The notes under the pieces are model-generated. The model did not search any database. It was not told the origin of the DNA and worked only from the letters and a program-made list of their open reading frames with translations. Made by a program: the position numbers and the translations under genes. DNA of 48,322 bases from a virus: IMG/VR virus record IMGVR_UViG_3300010412_000026, positions 1 through 48,322 of that record; one strand, written 5' to 3'. Position 1 is the stretch's first letter; each line of letters begins with the position of its first letter. Positions 42,042-48,322 of the stretch are shown here, in pieces.

Positions 42042-42409
42042 AATTTACTCCTCTGCGAGTTCTGTTGGTCCTCGTCAACAAAATAACCATGGGGTATCTT
42101 ATTAAGCTTTCGGATCATTTCATCGGACGTAATCGCTACCTCGTCGTCTTGCCAATCGATATCGTCCGGGTCGTCAACCTCCTCGCACCAAGCGCAATCG
42201 CACGCGACCGAACCGGTACCTACGTCGGCTAAGATAGGCACCGGTCGCCCGTCGAGGCATAAATGCGTGTAATAATCTGCTTCATAACCCCAATGGATAT
42301 GACCGTCAGGATACACATATAGCTTATGATGCATTTGCCGGTGTTCATTTCGCGCTGTTTCGTCCGCGAGACGGTCTCTTATCAGGTCCGCGACTTTAGC
42401 TCTTATCAT
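42005..42409 (-). CDS. Small early acidic protein with Cys/His motif
   Basis: A 134-residue protein. Residues about 27-60 are rich in His and aromatic residues (HHKLYVYPDGHIHWGYEADYYTHLCLDG); near 70-76 lies CDCAWC, a possible zinc site, followed by a strongly acidic stretch (DDPDDIDWQDDE). The C-terminus is basic. No family was recognised. It lies third in the early leftward series, with a strong ribosome binding site (GAGGAGG). Confidence 0.5.
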   Translation of the reverse strand: MIRAKVADLIRDRLADETARNEHRQMHHKLYVYPDGHIHWGYEADYYTHLCLDGRPVPILADVGTGSVACDCAWCEEVDDPDDIDWQDDEVAITSDEMIRKLNKIPHGYFVDEDQQNSQRSKLCKKKLGRCAKG

Positions 42410-42451
42410 CGTGACCTCCTCTAATTTCTGCTTTGAGAGTTCGGCGAGTTA

Positions 42452-42829
42452 TCACATACCCGACGCAGTTCGTGATTTTTTTGTGGGTTTTTTCTCGGGT
42501 TTTTTATTTTTCGCCATGAGTTCCTCGGCTCGTTTGCGGGCACGGCGAGCCCGACGCAGCTCGTTAAATCGGTCACGCCTCGCCTGTTTTACCGCCGGGT
42601 CGACTGCTGGTGCCTTTGCTTGCGGGCCGAGCCAGGTAACTAATGTCGCTCGCGCAATTGCTAGGTCTGCTGCCACAGCGCGCGGTTCTTGGTCCGAGAC
42701 TCCGACCTCAACGCAAGCTTCGGCGGCTTTCTCGGCCTGCCTGATGCGTGCGTCTATTAGGCGCACAGCCTTTTTGATGTTCGTCAATCCCAAAGCCTGC
42801 ACGATGTAGTGATTCGGTGTTTTTTTCAT
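42452..42829 (-). CDS. Small basic protein, possible DNA-binding
   Basis: A 125-residue protein with an N-terminal helical part (NIKKAVRLIDARIRQAEKAAEACVEVG), a possible short HTH-like segment (EPRAVAADLAIARATLVTWLG) and a very basic C-terminal third (RRDRFNELRRARRARKRAEEL, KKPEKKPTKK). A nucleic-acid-binding role is likely from charge alone; no family was recognised. It is the second gene of the leftward early series and has a good ribosome binding site (AGGAGA). Confidence 0.5.
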   Translation of the reverse strand: MKKTPNHYIVQALGLTNIKKAVRLIDARIRQAEKAAEACVEVGVSDQEPRAVAADLAIARATLVTWLGPQAKAPAVDPAVKQARRDRFNELRRARRARKRAEELMAKNKKPEKKPTKKSRTASGM

Positions 42830-42860
42830 GGTTGTCTCCTAAGATGGTTTTTGTCGACGC

Positions 42861-43079
42861 CTATCGATTACGGTATATCGTCGGTATGCGACTTATCTTG
42901 CCGCTATTGGTCACATAGTGAGTATAGTCGTATCGGTCAGCAGCGCGCAGTGCCATCGCTTGACTCGGGTAAGACGGACCGGTCGCGTCTATATAGTCCG
43001 CCGCGTCGTTACTGATTACGTATCCATTTGCTTCGTACGATATCCGCGCCACTCTTTTTTCGGTGTTTTGCTCTGACAT
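42861..43079 (-). CDS. First early gene of the leftward operon, unknown
   Basis: A 72-residue protein with no recognised family. It has YEANGYVISNDAADYID and a Tyr-rich C-terminal half (DRYDYTHYVTNSGKISRI), suggesting a small beta-rich fold. Its ribosome binding site is AAGGAG. It lies first behind the divergent control region, so it should be expressed early after infection. Such first genes often counter host defence, but this is speculative. Confidence 0.5.
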   Translation of the reverse strand: MSEQNTEKRVARISYEANGYVISNDAADYIDATGPSYPSQAMALRAADRYDYTHYVTNSGKISRIPTIYRNR

Positions 43080-43111
43080 TGTCGGCTCCTTTTTTTTGAC
43101 CTTATATAACT

Positions 43112-43154
43112 ATTATATCATCATAAAATTAATACACAAGTTTTTAACGGTCAA
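43112..43154 (-). promoter_or_regulatory. Leftward early promoter
   Basis: On the minus strand TTGACC (43154-43149) lies 17 bases before TAATTT (43131-43126), and a perfect TATAAT follows at 43117-43112. Either -10 could serve. The -35 lies inside operator 1. The start of transcription would precede the ATG at 43079, which has AAGGAG in front. Confidence 0.6.
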
Positions 43155-43169
43155 AAAATTGTCCGTTAA
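43144..43169. promoter_or_regulatory. Operator 1: TTAACGG-N12-CCGTTAA
   Basis: A 26-bp inverted repeat with 7-bp arms and a 12-base AT-rich centre. It covers the -35 box of the leftward promoter, so binding would block it. It is the twin of operator 2, with centres 110 bp apart. The regulator is not identified. Confidence 0.7.
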
Positions 43170-43253
43170 CTTTTTGCTAATACGTTAGGATCGTATTTCT
43201 TGTAGTAAGATTAATACCTGCATTGCGATTGCCAAAAACGATCGCATAAAAAC

Positions 43254-43279
43254 TTAACGGATTATTTTTTACCCGTTAA
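43254..43279. promoter_or_regulatory. Operator 2: TTAACGG-N12-CCGTTAA
   Basis: The second 26-bp site, with the same arms and the same 12-base centre length, ends 4 bases before the rightward promoter motif. Two other short inverted repeats, AATACG/CGTATT and TGCGAT/ATCGCA, lie between the operators. Confidence 0.7.
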
Positions 43280-43283
43280 TTAG

Positions 43284-43310
43284 TTGCGGGCTTTGTTTTT
43301 GTCCTATATA
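43284..43310 (+). promoter_or_regulatory. Rightward promoter for the lipoprotein cassette
   Basis: TTGCGGGCT (43284-43292), 12 bases, TATATA (43305-43310). It is the same motif and spacing as the promoter at 35990. The start codon follows at 43340 with AGGAGA in front, so the leader is about 20 bases. Confidence 0.65.
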
Positions 43311-43339
43311 GACTGCTTTTTGCAAAACAGGAGAAAATC

Positions 43340-43855
43340 GTGCAAAAATTCGTAGTTTTTTTTGTTTTGTCGGCAGCTTTAGCGGGTTGCCAGACGCACT
43401 TTGCCACGCCGCCGAGCCCGTCGGCACTGGCGGCTAACCCCGACGGCTACAAGCTCAAGCGCACGGGCAATATCTTTTCGGGCTATTACTATAGTAGAGA
43501 CGCCGAGCCGTTCGACGATGGGGAAGCGCACCGAGGTAGCACAAGCTTTGATCCACTTTTTGCCAGTTACCCGGAAACTAGGGAGGGCTTAAACCGCGTA
43601 AAGCAACTTGATTGGCTTTCTCATTTCTCGCTAGGGTTAGGGGAGGTATTTTTTTTAAGCCACTTGCTCGCAGCGCAATCCGGATCAAAATTCTTGGAAT
43701 CGGATACGTCATCAATAATTTCTGTAACGAGTTTAATTTCAGGTTTTTTATTCCAATATTTAGCTGCATATAAATTCGGCACCTTGGGGGATGCATATAA
43801 CGCGGCGATGGAACGCGCAGTACTCGAAAATCAAAATTTTAATGTCACAAAATAG
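43340..43855 (+). CDS. Phage-encoded lipoprotein
   Basis: A 171-residue protein with a GTG start. A signal peptide (MQKFVVFFVLSAALAGC) ends in the lipobox L-A-G-C, so Cys17 should be lipidated and the protein anchored in a bacterial membrane. The mature part starts with a Pro/Ser/Ala linker and an NPDGYKLKRTGNIFSGYYYS segment. Two hydrophobic stretches follow (about 93-115 and 125-150). The C-terminal AYNAAMERAVLENQNF recalls bacterial lipoproteins. It may alter the infected cell surface, for instance by blocking superinfection; that is inference. It stands on the strand opposite most of the genome. Confidence 0.7.
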   Translation: MQKFVVFFVLSAALAGCQTHFATPPSPSALAANPDGYKLKRTGNIFSGYYYSRDAEPFDDGEAHRGSTSFDPLFASYPETREGLNRVKQLDWLSHFSLGLGEVFFLSHLLAAQSGSKFLESDTSSIISVTSLISGFLFQYLAAYKFGTLGDAYNAAMERAVLENQNFNVTK

Positions 43856-43888
43856 CCGCATTATTCGATATCATTCATTGAGGTAGTT

Positions 43889-45187
43889 ATGCATTATTTA
43901 TTACTGCTTTTTGCAGCTTTATCGGCACAACCCGCCCGTCAATTGTGCGCGCAAATAGACGAAAATAATCGCTATGCCGTAGCGTGTATCGACCAACAAG
44001 AATTAGCGCAAGCGCTAGAGTCGAATGCGGACAAATTATCAGCGCGGAAAATTATTAGTTGGTTTGATGCTCAACGGAAAAATTTAAATTTATCCGATGA
44101 TCAAGCGCTCGTAGTGGACCAAATTTATAGAGCCCATGGGAGAAATTTAAACGCGCCATCAAATGGCGTACGAAGGGATGCATTAACACTTTCACCCTTA
44201 TCGCTTCAACGCGTCACGGATCCAATCCCGGCAATACCGAATACGCTAATTACGGATCCCCGTAATAGCTATAGAGGCGCAACTGATCCGGACGAAATAC
44301 AAAATTGGGATCCGGGCTGTAATACCGAAATAAACGAGCTATACGGTCCTCCGGTTTCTCCATATTGGCCTATCCAATACGCATGTAATGGATATATGAC
44401 ACCGGAAAAGTGTAAAAATTGTTGTAAAACAGGCCGAAAAGCTGGATTAGGTGCAACGGGGACCTATGCCGAACGATGTGTGGAATGGCTAGGCGCAGCT
44501 AGTGACCCTTATGCCGCAGCATTCTGCGCTTTGTCTGCTGGCGCGGCTGCTAGTTTCATCTTAATTGATGCCGACGAATGCATATCGGACCACTGCGAAA
44601 CGACGTATTTCGATTCGTTTTCATCGGAATTTTCGAATGCGTCCGCGTATCAAATAGACAAAAACAATTGGACGGAACGTCCATATGTAAAAATCAAACG
44701 CTATTCGGATACCTTTCGAATGCTCACCGAGGAATTAGGACGACATATTTGCCTATTAAGGCCAGAAAACCCCTTGTATTCCGAGATTCCGACCGACGTA
44801 TTGTTGCGAATAGCTTATGCAGGTACCGAGGTTTGCGATATAAAAGACTATCGCGTCATGGATAAATATCCGTCGCCACCGAGACGCAATCAGGTGCACA
44901 AGCCTACCGTACCGGTTATCGGTAGAGTCTATTTCGATTCGGCGCAAGGCGAATGGTATCTAGCGCAAGAGGATGGCGGAAAAATATGGCTTCGACGCAC
45001 GACACTAGCGTTTATGGCTTACCCATATCCGCCATTCACAGAGGATTTTGGTCGGTCAATAGGGTGGGAAAACGGCGCAAAAATAATGGCTTCAGGCGAC
45101 TACTCGCCCGCACCCGTTAGCGCGCTATACGTAATCCATGAGCCCTGGATGAATAAGGTGAATCATCAGGTGTTAGCTCGCCCATAG
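43889..45187 (+). CDS. Secreted Cys-rich protein of unknown function
   Basis: A 432-residue protein encoded 33 bases behind the lipoprotein gene. The N-terminus (MHYLLLLFAALSAQPA) is a signal peptide. A proline-rich linker (DPIPAIPNTLITDP) leads to a domain of about 100 residues with many Cys (YACNGYMTPEKCKNCCKTG, AERCVEWLGAASDP, ECISDHCE), probably disulfide-bonded outside the cytoplasm. The C-terminal 150 residues are rich in Tyr/Pro/Trp. No family was recognised. A lysogeny-conversion or exclusion role fits its location but is unproven. Confidence 0.55.
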   Translation: MHYLLLLFAALSAQPARQLCAQIDENNRYAVACIDQQELAQALESNADKLSARKIISWFDAQRKNLNLSDDQALVVDQIYRAHGRNLNAPSNGVRRDALTLSPLSLQRVTDPIPAIPNTLITDPRNSYRGATDPDEIQNWDPGCNTEINELYGPPVSPYWPIQYACNGYMTPEKCKNCCKTGRKAGLGATGTYAERCVEWLGAASDPYAAAFCALSAGAAASFILIDADECISDHCETTYFDSFSSEFSNASAYQIDKNNWTERPYVKIKRYSDTFRMLTEELGRHICLLRPENPLYSEIPTDVLLRIAYAGTEVCDIKDYRVMDKYPSPPRRNQVHKPTVPVIGRVYFDSAQGEWYLAQEDGGKIWLRRTTLAFMAYPYPPFTEDFGRSIGWENGAKIMASGDYSPAPVSALYVIHEPWMNKVNHQVLARP

Positions 45188-45233
45188 GTCACGTACACTA
45201 TACACGTCCGAACCATATCTTTTTTGTTTCTGT

Positions 45234-45263
45234 CAGCTGGCACTGGTGTTTGCCAGCTGGCAC
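45234..45263. other. Hairpin and direct repeat between plus-strand genes
   Basis: CAGCTGGCA (45234-45242) pairs with TGCCAGCTG (45251-45259) across 8 bases. CAGCTGGCAC is also directly repeated 20 bases apart (45234-45243, 45254-45263). A T run lies before the hairpin, not after it, so a terminator is not clear on either strand. Confidence 0.5.
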
Positions 45264-45272
45264 AATAAGCCG

Positions 45273-45446
45273 ATGAAAATACGAGAAAAACTGAAGCCTG
45301 TAGGTCAATGCGCGCTTTGTTGCAGAGCAGCATGCGGCTCAGTAGCGGGCATTCCGTATTGTTGCCTGCACCTTAATATGCGTGTTCGTGCACGCTGGCC
45401 GATAGCGACGAAAACGAAATCAGGTCGAACTAAGCGAGACCGCTAA
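45273..45446 (+). CDS. Small Cys-rich protein
   Basis: A 57-residue protein; the ATG at 45273 is preferred over a GTG at 45246, which would place the hairpin inside the frame, though neither has a clear ribosome binding site. It has GQCALCCRAACGSVAGIPYCCLHL, a compact cluster of six Cys and one His that could bind zinc, and a basic C-terminus (KTKSGRTKRDR). It runs into the end of the amidase gene by 27 bp, tail to tail. It could be nucleic-acid-binding or regulatory; moderate doubt that it is expressed. Confidence 0.4.
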   Translation: MKIREKLKPVGQCALCCRAACGSVAGIPYCCLHLNMRVRARWPIATKTKSGRTKRDR

Positions 45447-46052
45447 TCCGTGGTCGGCAAGAAAAGAACGCGAGCGGCTCGCTATCATCTGCGCGACGTC
45501 ATCTCTTATGAGATTCATTCGCACGTAATCGCCGGGGCACGCATACGGCTGACCTGGCGCTTTATCGCCACCGTGCGCGCCGGGCACTTCGCCGTGGCCT
45601 TTGATGCTTTTGTAGGGGTCGAGCTTTAGCCCAAGGCAAAGCACGGCGAGCACATAAAGCAGAGAATTTTTTTGGCGCTCGCTCATTGGCTCATATCGGA
45701 AGTCACCGATGCAAGCCACGCCAACATAACCCCTCGAGAACCGGCGCGCGTGCCAGCCAACTTCGTCGAGCGGCATCGTCTGCCAAATCACGCCATCGTC
45801 CTCGCCCGGACCGCAGTTGCCGCCTATCATGATGGTATATGGATTCTGCCCGCCCGTGTATTTTTCGAGCCCTGGGAATCTTGGGTCGAGCCCCTGAAAG
45901 GCTTTGCAGATTGTGATGGCATCGTCGCCGATTGTGTTGGATGGAATGCCGAGGTCGACTCCGACTCGGTGAACCATTATGCCTTTGATGGTTTCTATGT
46001 CTCGCTCAAGGTACTTGCCATCGAATACTTGGTGAATAATATTTCGAATCAT
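45420..46052 (-). CDS. Endolysin, N-acetylmuramoyl-L-alanine amidase (amidase_2/PGRP)
   Basis: A 210-residue protein with the amidase_2 layout: GIMVHRVG (H28 is the first zinc ligand), DGVIWQTMPLDEVGWHARRFSRGYVGVACIGDFR (H101 next to the W-H-A motif), YKSIKGHGEVPGAHG (H153) and YACPGDYVRM (C172). H28, H153 and C172 are the expected zinc ligands. It cleaves between muramic acid and L-Ala in peptidoglycan, releasing progeny. No signal peptide, so a holin is needed; the holin-like gene is elsewhere. It has a strong GGAGGG and is the last gene of the leftward series. Confidence 0.88.
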   Translation of the reverse strand: MIRNIIHQVFDGKYLERDIETIKGIMVHRVGVDLGIPSNTIGDDAITICKAFQGLDPRFPGLEKYTGGQNPYTIMIGGNCGPGEDDGVIWQTMPLDEVGWHARRFSRGYVGVACIGDFRYEPMSERQKNSLLYVLAVLCLGLKLDPYKSIKGHGEVPGAHGGDKAPGQPYACPGDYVRMNLIRDDVAQMIASRSRSFLADHGLAVSLSST

Positions 46053-46066
46053 GCGTTCCCTCCGGT

Positions 46067-46408
46067 TTACGATGGTACGTCTAGTTCAAATGCTGTAAAT
46101 CCTTCCTTCTTTCCAATAGCAGTAAGCCGCAGTTGATTATAGTGTAACCGAAGCTGAATATCTAAAGAATTAGAGAAACCTTCACTTAAAAGCCAATAAT
46201 ATAAAGCAGCACTCTTTTCGTCGTTGCTGTATTCGTTATTGCCAGAATAAAGATGAACGCGCCGAGTCTCATCTTGCGTAAGAGACACTAACCACTGAAG
46301 CGCACCCGGCTTCGTTTCGTGGCTAGTCTCGAGCGCGCCAGGCCAACCGAACTTGGTCGGCCTAATGAGCGAATCGAAATCGACGTATACTGCCTTTTCA
46401 TAGCGCAT
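46067..46408 (-). CDS. Short HAD-like protein
   Basis: A 113-residue protein. The N-terminus KAVYVDFDSLIRP carries D-x-D (D10, D12), as in the nucleophile motif of HAD-superfamily phosphatases, followed by a VHLYSGNNEYS strand that could supply the second (Ser/Thr) motif. The typical cap and motif III/IV Asp pairs are not clearly seen, and the protein is short. It lies between the methyltransferase and endolysin genes. A phosphatase role is possible, for instance on nucleotides, but weak. Confidence 0.45.
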   Translation of the reverse strand: MRYEKAVYVDFDSLIRPTKFGWPGALETSHETKPGALQWLVSLTQDETRRVHLYSGNNEYSNDEKSAALYYWLLSEGFSNSLDIQLRLHYNQLRLTAIGKKEGFTAFELDVPS

Positions 46409-46422
46409 TAGGGCTCTGCCTT

Positions 46423-47217
46423 TTATGTGTCCGAAAAAATTCTTCGCTTAGCAAGTTCAAAATATTTTTCGACGCGTTCGATTCCGATGAAACTACGTTT
46501 CAACAACCTCGCTTGCTTTCCGGTTGTGCCGCTGCCCATAAAGGGATCTAAAACAGTGTCGCCCTCATTAGACCAAGATAAGATGTGGTCTCTAGCCAAT
46601 TTGTCCGGAAAAACTGCTGGATGAACGAAGACATCTTTATCGGTAGCTGAAAAACTACCGGTATCGTAAAGCCAAACGTTGTTGCGCATTCTATATGGAT
46701 TGGTCACATATGGTTTTCTGAATCTTAACTCGCCATTTTTTTCCCTAATATTGGAATATTTAACGAGTTTTCCAGCGCTTTTATTGGGCACGTCTATTAT
46801 CGGATTGAATGTTTTCGGCCTTTTTTTCGAAAATACGAACATATACTCGAAACCCGGAGTATATCGTCTGCAATTCAACGTAGACTTTACGCCAGCGCTT
46901 TTTTTTGCGTAAATCATCGTGTCTAATAAGTTTAAACCGCAAACTTCTACAAAAAATATTGCGTGTTTAAATGAAGTCAAGCTTTCACAAAAGTTATTCG
47001 TTTGATCGTCAACGACCCAGACAATTACACCGCCTTCTTTCAGTAAACGACTAACTTCTAATGCTATATTCTTAAATACAGCAAAGCTCCAATTGAGGGA
47101 ATTTTCATACTCTCTAATGTTGTCGTAAGGCGGTGATGTAACGACTAGATCAATTGAGTCCTTGGGCATCGATTTCATTCGATACAAGCAATCACCGAAA
47201 AGCAATCTCGTTTTCAT
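46423..47217 (-). CDS. Orphan DNA methyltransferase, beta class (TSPPY)
   Basis: A 264-residue protein. The catalytic motif IV is TSPPY (27-31), and the S-adenosylmethionine-binding motif I is DPFMGSGT (224-231), in the IV-before-I order of beta-class N4-cytosine or N6-adenine methyltransferases. IGIERVEKYFELAKRRI follows as motif II. Length is standard. No restriction enzyme is next to it, so it may protect the phage DNA from host restriction or act in regulation. Which base and site cannot be told from sequence. Confidence 0.85.
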   Translation of the reverse strand: MKTRLLFGDCLYRMKSMPKDSIDLVVTSPPYDNIREYENSLNWSFAVFKNIALEVSRLLKEGGVIVWVVDDQTNNFCESLTSFKHAIFFVEVCGLNLLDTMIYAKKSAGVKSTLNCRRYTPGFEYMFVFSKKRPKTFNPIIDVPNKSAGKLVKYSNIREKNGELRFRKPYVTNPYRMRNNVWLYDTGSFSATDKDVFVHPAVFPDKLARDHILSWSNEGDTVLDPFMGSGTTGKQARLLKRSFIGIERVEKYFELAKRRIFSDT

Positions 47218-47235
47218 TATCTAATTGATCGCAAA

Positions 47236-47496
47236 CTAAGGCTTTCTCGCCCCACTGCACACCGGACAAACGCGAGCTGCTGCGAGGTAGATAGTACCGC
47301 AATTGAGGCATACTGCCGATTCGCCTATCGGTTGCTCCATATCGCGCAGCGTCTCGGCTACCGTTGCATTGAGCTGCGCCATCTTAAGCTCGCCTTGCGA
47401 TTTGTGCCATGCCGAGCGGTCGAAGTCGCCCCTCGCTTCTGTGAATAGCGCGCGCAGGTTATTCAATTTTTCTTCGTCAACTTTTAGCGGTTCCAT
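47236..47496 (-). CDS. Small zinc-ribbon protein
   Basis: An 86-residue protein. The first 50 residues are helical and acidic-amphipathic; the last 25 (VCLNCGTIYLAAARVCPVCSG) hold two C-x2-C pairs, a classical zinc ribbon. It shares a TAATG junction with the upstream gene. It could bind nucleic acid or a protein partner. The methyltransferase follows 18 bases downstream. Confidence 0.6.
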   Translation of the reverse strand: MEPLKVDEEKLNNLRALFTEARGDFDRSAWHKSQGELKMAQLNATVAETLRDMEQPIGESAVCLNCGTIYLAAARVCPVCSGARKP

Positions 47497-47714
47497 TATG
47501 CACTCTCTTTATGATTTCGAGCAATGCTCGCGTTAGCCCACATGACTACTTCTTCTAGCTTCGTGAGCGCTAAACTTTGCTCCCGACTTTCCGGGCACGC
47601 TTCTTGTAGCAATTCCGCAAATTCACGGGCTTTGTCTCTTATGGCTTGGTAGCACACAATTTGTTCATTTTTGGGTGCGTGATAAGTATAAATATTGTCT
47701 AAATCCCTTTTCAT
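47496..47714 (-). CDS. Small uncharacterised protein after the fibre gene
   Basis: A 72-residue helical protein (MKRDLDNIYTYHAPKNEQIVCYQAIRDKAREFAELLQEACPESREQSLALTKLEEVVMWANASIARN). The start is 8 bases after the fibre stop, with AGGAGA in front. The pattern 'Y-[HQ]-x-P-x-x-[ED]-Q-x-x-x-Y-x-x-[IL]-R-x-x-A-[KR]-x-[FL]-A' is familiar from small phage proteins of unknown function, often near lysis genes. Confidence 0.6.
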   Translation of the reverse strand: MKRDLDNIYTYHAPKNEQIVCYQAIRDKAREFAELLQEACPESREQSLALTKLEEVVMWANASIARNHKESA

Positions 47715-47722
47715 TTTGTCTC

Positions 47723-48322
47723 CTATTGCTCAACAAGCACCTCTACCGTTAAATCGGCGGTCGTAGGAGCCCAATCGGCGCTGGTAGTTATCGTAACCCC
47801 TATCCGTTGGCCAGCCGAAAAGACATCGGCATCTTTAGCTTGAGTCGCGACTGCTGTTTGTGTGTCCGTTGCGTTGAGCACTGCCGTTAAACCCGTATCC
47901 GTGCCGTTAATCGTGACTCTGACCGTAGCCGTGCCCGCAGTCCGAGCTTCATTGGAGTACACAACGATGCCAAGCACGCTGCCCGCTCGCGTCATTATGC
48001 GCTCGTTGCGAGTGACGGATAGTCCAAGCCCAAGCGCGACTGCGGACTGCGATGCTGCTACGTCATCTTGCACCCACGGACCGAGGGTCTGCGCGTAACC
48101 TCCTGTCCAGTCTAGGTCGCCATAACCCTTGAGCGATATCGGTTTACTCGACGTGCCTATCTCGCCCGCATTAGCAGCACTTACGGTTGCGCCCTCACCA
48201 ATAGCTAGGGCATTAGCATAACCGTTGACGGTCGCGCCGTTGCCGATCGCTATCGATGATACGCCATTGACGATTGCATTAAGTCCGATAGAGATGGCAG
48301 CCGCACTTGCGATAGAAGTACT
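47723..48322 (-). CDS. C-terminal end of the YadA-head-repeat fibre
   Basis: This is the end of the gene that begins at 3363; on the circle it is reached through base 1 (=48179). Bases 48179-48322 duplicate 1-144. After the last repeats it reads ISLKGYGDLDWTGGYA and then a beta-sandwich (ERIMTRAGSVLGIVVYSNEARTAGTATVRVTINGTDTGL ... DWAPTTADLTVEVLVEQ) like the tip domains of other phage fibres. An internal GTG at 48073 is not a real start. The tip rather than the repeats may hold the receptor contact. Confidence 0.85.
   Translation of the reverse strand, partial: STSIASAAAISIGLNAIVNGVSSIAIGNGATVNGYANALAIGEGATVSAANAGEIGTSSKPISLKGYGDLDWTGGYAQTLGPWVQDDVAASQSAVALGLGLSVTRNERIMTRAGSVLGIVVYSNEARTAGTATVRVTINGTDTGLTAVLNATDTQTAVATQAKDADVFSAGQRIGVTITTSADWAPTTADLTVEVLVEQ
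48179..48322. repeat. Right copy of 144-bp end repeat
   Basis: Identical to bases 1-144. This supports a circular or circularly permuted genome whose unit length is 48,178 bp. Confidence 0.95.

Noticed and set aside
43889-45187. Known toxin
   Set aside because: The Cys-rich secreted protein shows no catalytic motif I recognise; calling it a toxin would be invention.
45246-45272. GTG start for the small Cys-rich gene
   Set aside because: It would place the hairpin inside the frame and has no ribosome binding site, though the ATG start is also weak.

Overview
The window is a complete genome of a contractile-tailed (myovirus-type) dsDNA phage. Its two ends are identical: bases 1-144 equal 48179-48322, and one reading frame runs through the join. 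It is therefore a circular molecule of about 48,178 bp cut open inside a tail-fibre gene. No rRNA, tRNA, CRISPR array, insertion sequence, integrase, DNA polymerase or helicase was seen. The host cannot be named. A lipobox lipoprotein, an amidase endolysin and AGGAG-type ribosome binding sites suggest a Gram-negative bacterium.

Layout, following transcription. Nearly everything is on the minus strand as one tightly overlapped series (ATGA, TAATG and TGATG junctions). It starts at a divergent control region (43080-43339), runs leftward through the window, passes the artificial ends and stops at the endolysin (45420). The early block (43079 to about 31955) holds small unknown genes, a Fis-like HTH protein, a Fe-S PD-(D/E)XK nuclease, a coiled-coil protein, a probable single-strand annealing protein, a zinc-finger protein, a replication-initiator-like protein, a RusA-like resolvase and a ParB-like protein. 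A radical SAM protein of the photoproduct-lyase type follows. Then come packaging and head genes (terminase 28576-30500, portal, Mu F-like protein, a 1222-residue multidomain protein with an XkdF-like protease end, scaffold, decoration and capsid proteins). Next are neck genes (17853-20068), sheath and tube, tail chaperones with a -1 frameshift, tape measure, baseplate (8790-13786), a holin-like protein, and a long series of fibre proteins (1-8787). After the join come two small genes, an orphan DNA methyltransferase, a HAD-like protein and the endolysin.

The only convincing plus-strand genes are a lipoprotein, a secreted Cys-containing protein and a small Cys-rich protein (43340-45446). They look like an accessory cassette and have their own promoter in the divergent control region.

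Most striking is the protein at 22464-26132. It joins a nucleotidyltransferase-like domain, a four-Cys cluster, an ATP-dependent DNA ligase, a uracil-DNA-glycosylase-like domain and a LigD-type 3'-phosphoesterase-like domain to an XkdF-like prohead protease. It reads like a DNA-repair kit built into a head-morphogenesis polyprotein, and a photolyase-like radical SAM gene lies in the same head/packaging region. Other items worth a look are twin TTAACGG-N12-CCGTTAA operators, a promoter motif shared by two operons, a branched structured element ahead of the replication gene, 12-bp iterated repeats before both recombination genes, and a fibre of about 1272 residues built from YadA-head-type repeats.
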